NCBI GenBank assembly: GCA_023442755.1
Contig: JAEZXS010000366.1
Location: 1-41,580 of the forward strand
Length of the DNA stretch: 41,580 nucleotides
DNA from: Pseudomonadota bacterium
GTDB taxonomy: Bacteria; Desulfobacterota; Syntrophobacteria; Syntrophobacterales; Syntrophobacteraceae
Reading direction: 5' to 3'
A model generated the notes under the pieces. That model made no database searches and was not told the DNA's origin. It saw only the letters and a list, made by a program, of their open reading frames with translations. Below are positions 38,562 through 41,580 of the stretch, one piece after another; the stretch's first letter is position 1, and every line of letters starts with the position of its first letter. The translations under genes and the position numbers were made by a program.

Positions 38562-41213
38562 ATGATGGCGCGGTGGAAACGTTGGTTGACTACCCTGATC
38601 GGGGTCGTCCTGCTTCTTTTTGTGCTGTTTCTTGTAAGCTGTTTCATCTCGGCCTGGTTCTACGTGGATTGGTGGTGGTTCAGCCATCTGGGATACGGAA
38701 ACTACTTCTGGCAGAGAACCCTGTACCAGTATGCTGTCCTGGCGACGGTTTCCATCTTCTTTTTCCTGGTATTCTTCCTCAATTTCTGGATAGCCTCCCG
38801 GTACCTGGGGACGACGGCTTCGCCCGTAACAAAAAGCCGGACAGCGGCTTCGTTCAAAAGCTACCGCGTGCTCCTGAAAATGTTCCAGACCGGCTCGATG
38901 TGGGTCTATACTCCGCTCTCGGCCATACTTGCCATCGTGATCGCCCTTCCCCTCTATCAAAGATGGGAGACCTTTCTGCTCTATCTGTTCGCTCCCCGGA
39001 CGGGCGCAACGGATTCCTTCTTTCATAAGGACATCAGTTATTACCTGTTTTCGTACCCCATTTACACCCGCATTCAGCGGCACCTGCTCATAACGTTTGC
39101 CATTCTGCTGGCCGGACTGCTCCTTCTCTACTGGATCGAGAGGAAAGTCCTTTCCCGCCAGGAAAAGAGACTTCCACAGGGGGCGCGGCTGCATCTGAGC
39201 ATTCTCGTGCTGCTCACCTTTCTGCTCGAAATTTGGAATTTCGGCCTGCAGCGCTATGAACTGCTCTACTCGACCAGCCACCTTCCGCTCTTTTATGGCG
39301 GCGGCTATGTCGAGATGAACGTCGTTTTGCCCCTTATCTGGATAGCTCTCGTCTGCCTGGCCGGGACAGCCCTCTCTCTCGTCTATTTTCTCAATACGCG
39401 AAAGGGAGTGCGGGTTTTCGCGATCTTTGCGGCTGCCTTCATCGTAGCGGCTTTTGTCCGGTATTCCGATTTTTTGCCGAGGGTGGTTCAGAAGTATCTG
39501 GTAAAACCCAACGAAATATCGAAAGAGCGGCCCTACATAGAAAACAATATCAGGCAGACCCTGGCTGCCTGGCGGCTGGACGACGTGGAGATTCGGGATT
39601 TCTCGCCCGAGCGCATCCCCACCGATGTAGCGATTCCCGACATTCAGGCGATACTGCGCAACACCCCGGTCTGGGACGGCGAGCTGCTTGACGTCGTCTA
39701 CAAGCAGAGCCAGGGATTGCGCACCTATTACGATTTCCCCTCCGTAAACGTCGACCGGTACACGGTCAACAACGTCTACCAGCAGGTTTTCCTTGCAGCC
39801 CGGGAAATCAACCATTCCCTACTCCCGGAAGGCGCGCGCAACTGGGTAAACGAGCACCTGTCCTATACGCACGGGTATGGCGTCGTCATGACGCCCGCCG
39901 GGCAGGGCGGGGACGAACCGATGGTCTGGTTTCTCCGGGGACTTCCTCCCGAGTCGGACTATGGCTTCAAAATCGAACAGCCGGCGATTTATTTCGGGCA
40001 GGTCACAAACGATTATGTGATCGCGCCGAACAATTCCGGCGAAATCGCTTATCCCAGAGGGGTGTCGAATGTAATTAGCAGCTATCAGGGAAAGGGGGGC
40101 GTACCGATCGACTCCTTTTTCAAGCGGCTTATCTTCGCGGTCTATTACAAAGAAAAGAATATATTCTTCACGACCAAGCTCAACGAAAACAGCCGGATCA
40201 TCTTCCGGCGGAACATAACCGAGCGGATACACACCCTTGCCCCTTACCTCATCCTGGACCGCGACCCTTATCTCGTGGTGACTTCGAAAAAATTGTACTG
40301 GATCCAGGATGCATATACCGCTGCGGAATATTACCCGGCTTCGATGCCTTCCAAGGCGGGAGGCGCCTCCGTCAACTACATGCGCAACTCGGTGAAGATC
40401 GTTGTTGATGCGTATGACGGGAACGTGGATTTTTACATATTCGATGACAAGGACCCCATCGTCCGCGCCTATAGCCGGATCTATCCCGGTCTTTTCCGGG
40501 AGGCGGGGCAGATGCCGGAGGAATTGAAGGCCCACGTGCGCTATCCGGAGGACATTTTCGAAATCCAGATGGCGATCTACAAGAAGTACCATCAGACCGA
40601 TCCGGAAGTGTTCTACCAGCAGGAGGACCTCTGGGAATTCGCCAAGACCTTCAAGTGGCGCGAGTCTTCCGAAATAAGGCCTTACTATCTCACGCTCGAC
40701 CTGGTGCAGCCCGGCAGGTTCGATTTCCTGCTCCTGCAGCCCATGAGCCCGGCCGCCCGGGACAACCTGCGGGCGCTGACCCTCGTGTCCTGCGACCGGC
40801 CCTATTACGGCAAGATCATCGTATACAACTTTCCAAAGGGGGAACTCGTTTTCGGACCTGCCCAGATCTACGCGCTGATGAACCAGGATACCAAGCTTTC
40901 GGAACAGTTTACCCTGTGGGATCAGTCCGGCTCGCAAGTAGACCGAGGCAAGATGATCATCCTGCCCATAGGAAAGGTTATCCTCTACATCCAGCCGGTG
41001 TACCTGAAATCGGCCACCAAGGTGAATATTCCCGAACTCAAACGGCTGATTGTCAGCCAGGGGCAGTTTGTCGTGATGGAGCCGTCTCTTGAAGAAGCCT
41101 ATACCAGGTTGCAGGAGAGAATAAAGACGGAACAGGAACGCGTGGAGAGGCGCTTTGCCCCACTGCTGCCCGGCCCGGAAACCCCGGGGGAGAAGCTCCC
41201 GACGCCGAAGTAG
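38562..41213 (+). CDS. UPF0182 family large membrane protein
   Basis: An 883-aa integral membrane protein of uncharacterised family UPF0182. The N-terminal third (to about residue 310) contains about seven hydrophobic helices, including LIGVVLLLFVLFLVSCFISA and YAVLATVSIFFFLVFFLNFW. The rest is a large, probably extracytoplasmic domain with conserved stretches RPYIENNIRQTLAAWRLDDV, YDFPSVNVDRY, YTHGYGVVMTPAGQ, YFGQVTNDYVIAPN, VKIVVDAYDGNVDFYIFD and HVRYPEDIFEIQMAIYKKYHQTDPEVFYQ. A charged helix at about 845-870 ends the protein. AAGGAGAAT precedes the ATG at 38562. Function unknown. Confidence 0.96.
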   Translation: MMARWKRWLTTLIGVVLLLFVLFLVSCFISAWFYVDWWWFSHLGYGNYFWQRTLYQYAVLATVSIFFFLVFFLNFWIASRYLGTTASPVTKSRTAASFKSYRVLLKMFQTGSMWVYTPLSAILAIVIALPLYQRWETFLLYLFAPRTGATDSFFHKDISYYLFSYPIYTRIQRHLLITFAILLAGLLLLYWIERKVLSRQEKRLPQGARLHLSILVLLTFLLEIWNFGLQRYELLYSTSHLPLFYGGGYVEMNVVLPLIWIALVCLAGTALSLVYFLNTRKGVRVFAIFAAAFIVAAFVRYSDFLPRVVQKYLVKPNEISKERPYIENNIRQTLAAWRLDDVEIRDFSPERIPTDVAIPDIQAILRNTPVWDGELLDVVYKQSQGLRTYYDFPSVNVDRYTVNNVYQQVFLAAREINHSLLPEGARNWVNEHLSYTHGYGVVMTPAGQGGDEPMVWFLRGLPPESDYGFKIEQPAIYFGQVTNDYVIAPNNSGEIAYPRGVSNVISSYQGKGGVPIDSFFKRLIFAVYYKEKNIFFTTKLNENSRIIFRRNITERIHTLAPYLILDRDPYLVVTSKKLYWIQDAYTAAEYYPASMPSKAGGASVNYMRNSVKIVVDAYDGNVDFYIFDDKDPIVRAYSRIYPGLFREAGQMPEELKAHVRYPEDIFEIQMAIYKKYHQTDPEVFYQQEDLWEFAKTFKWRESSEIRPYYLTLDLVQPGRFDFLLLQPMSPAARDNLRALTLVSCDRPYYGKIIVYNFPKGELVFGPAQIYALMNQDTKLSEQFTLWDQSGSQVDRGKMIILPIGKVILYIQPVYLKSATKVNIPELKRLIVSQGQFVVMEPSLEEAYTRLQERIKTEQERVERRFAPLLPGPETPGEKLPTPK

Positions 41214-41580
41214 CTCTTCAGGGAGAGAGCCTTTCCGCATCGATATGAAGATGATGGGGCAGGCCGATAGCAGGCCTGCCCTGCGATGCGGGTGCTGAAG
41301 ATATCGCGCCCGGGAGCCGCTTCCGCAAGGCAGTCAGCCGATCGGAGGGGACCTGCCCGTGCTCGTCGGGAATATCGCCGAATTAAATTTTTTTATCTCG
41401 CAAAATGGGCCGCGATATGTTCTGATCGCGGAACGGCCGGATTTCCCGCTTTGGAGCTTCAGCCCGCCTGAGAAGAATTTCCTACTTTATTCCCAACGTT
41501 TAGGTTAGAATTAAAAGTCAGGTTTCCCAGCGTGTACCTGATCAGCGAGTTTTTTTGAATTGATGCGGGTAACGTCAGGG
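41214..41580. other. 367-bp gene-free right edge with hairpins and a degraded REP-like unit
   Basis: No gene seen. A perfect 9-bp stem GGGCAGGCC/GGCCTGCCC (41257-41265 with 41273-41281) lies after the UPF0182 gene and may end its transcript, though no U-tract follows. CCGCGAT/ATCGCGG (41410-41416 with 41425-41431) is a second hairpin. The stretch 41221-41245 (GGGAGAGAGCCTTTC...) resembles the REP unit at 19209. The last 120 bp are AT-rich and may be the leader of a gene beyond the window. Confidence 0.45.

Noticed and set aside
38280..41240. Two ~500-codon minus-strand open frames opposite cysQ and UPF0182
   Set aside because: The plus-strand genes are conserved families with good ribosome sites; the opposite frames are compositional artefacts.
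41286..41471. 61-codon open frame at the right edge
   Set aside because: No ribosome site or recognisable sequence, and it crosses a perfect hairpin.
1..41580. tRNA, rRNA or CRISPR array
   Set aside because: No T-arm pattern, rRNA core sequence or regularly spaced direct repeats were seen on either strand; a covariance scan would be needed to exclude weak tRNAs.

Overview
The window is a GC-rich stretch of bacterial chromosome with no rRNA, tRNA, CRISPR, IS element, integrase or phage gene recognised. Its gene content points to an anaerobic Desulfobacterota lineage resembling Syntrophobacterales: a periplasmic [NiFe] hydrogenase carrying c-type hemes, late corrinoid-ring steps of cobalamin synthesis, a RACE-type corrinoid activator, a short-form diheme peroxidase-family protein, c-di-GMP signalling and sucCD. 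The taxonomic guess is inference from content; no species is claimed.

Layout. 1-2958 (minus): hydrogenase operon, small subunit with a four-heme tail, then large subunit, then a truncated maturation protease, behind a near-perfect sigma-54 promoter at 3045-3060. 3520-8701 (plus): cbiA, cobQ, cbiB and cobD. 8737-9647 (minus): two small unknown proteins and khpA. 10097-12462 (plus): a RACE/DUF4445 protein lacking its ferredoxin domain, an FtsB-like protein and a small excisionase-like HTH protein. 12473-17256 (minus): an HDOD protein behind a clear c-di-GMP-I (GEMM-I) riboswitch, an acyltransferase-3 membrane protein, and two tandem paralogous GT-B-like proteins. 17506-19161 (plus): a beta-CASP metallo-beta-lactamase protein, followed by a REP doublet. 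19338-25024 (minus): proline dehydrogenase with a signal peptide, an HD-GYP response regulator, mtnA and gatB. 25517-27592 (plus): sucC-sucD ending in a textbook terminator. 27713-28927 (minus): diheme cytochrome peroxidase family protein with a structured upstream region. 29320-31152 (plus): hemolysin III family protein, a cold shock protein and a small SH3-like protein. 31228-32024 (minus): a hypothetical protein and a PNPOx-like flavin protein. 32241-41213 (plus): glyoxalase-II-like hydrolase, ogt, inositol-3-phosphate synthase, a hybrid histidine kinase, a Trm112/methyltransferase, cysQ and a UPF0182 membrane protein.

Themes. Corrinoid chemistry: four synthesis genes plus a corrinoid-protein activator, with no cobalamin riboswitch recognised. 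Periplasmic electron transfer: a hydrogenase that carries its own heme wire, and a diheme peroxidase homologue. Second messenger: a c-di-GMP riboswitch and an HD-GYP phosphodiesterase about 9 kb apart. The most distinctive items are the tetraheme hydrogenase small subunit under sigma-54 control, the riboswitch-HDOD unit, the ferredoxin-less RACE protein and the apparently exported proline dehydrogenase.
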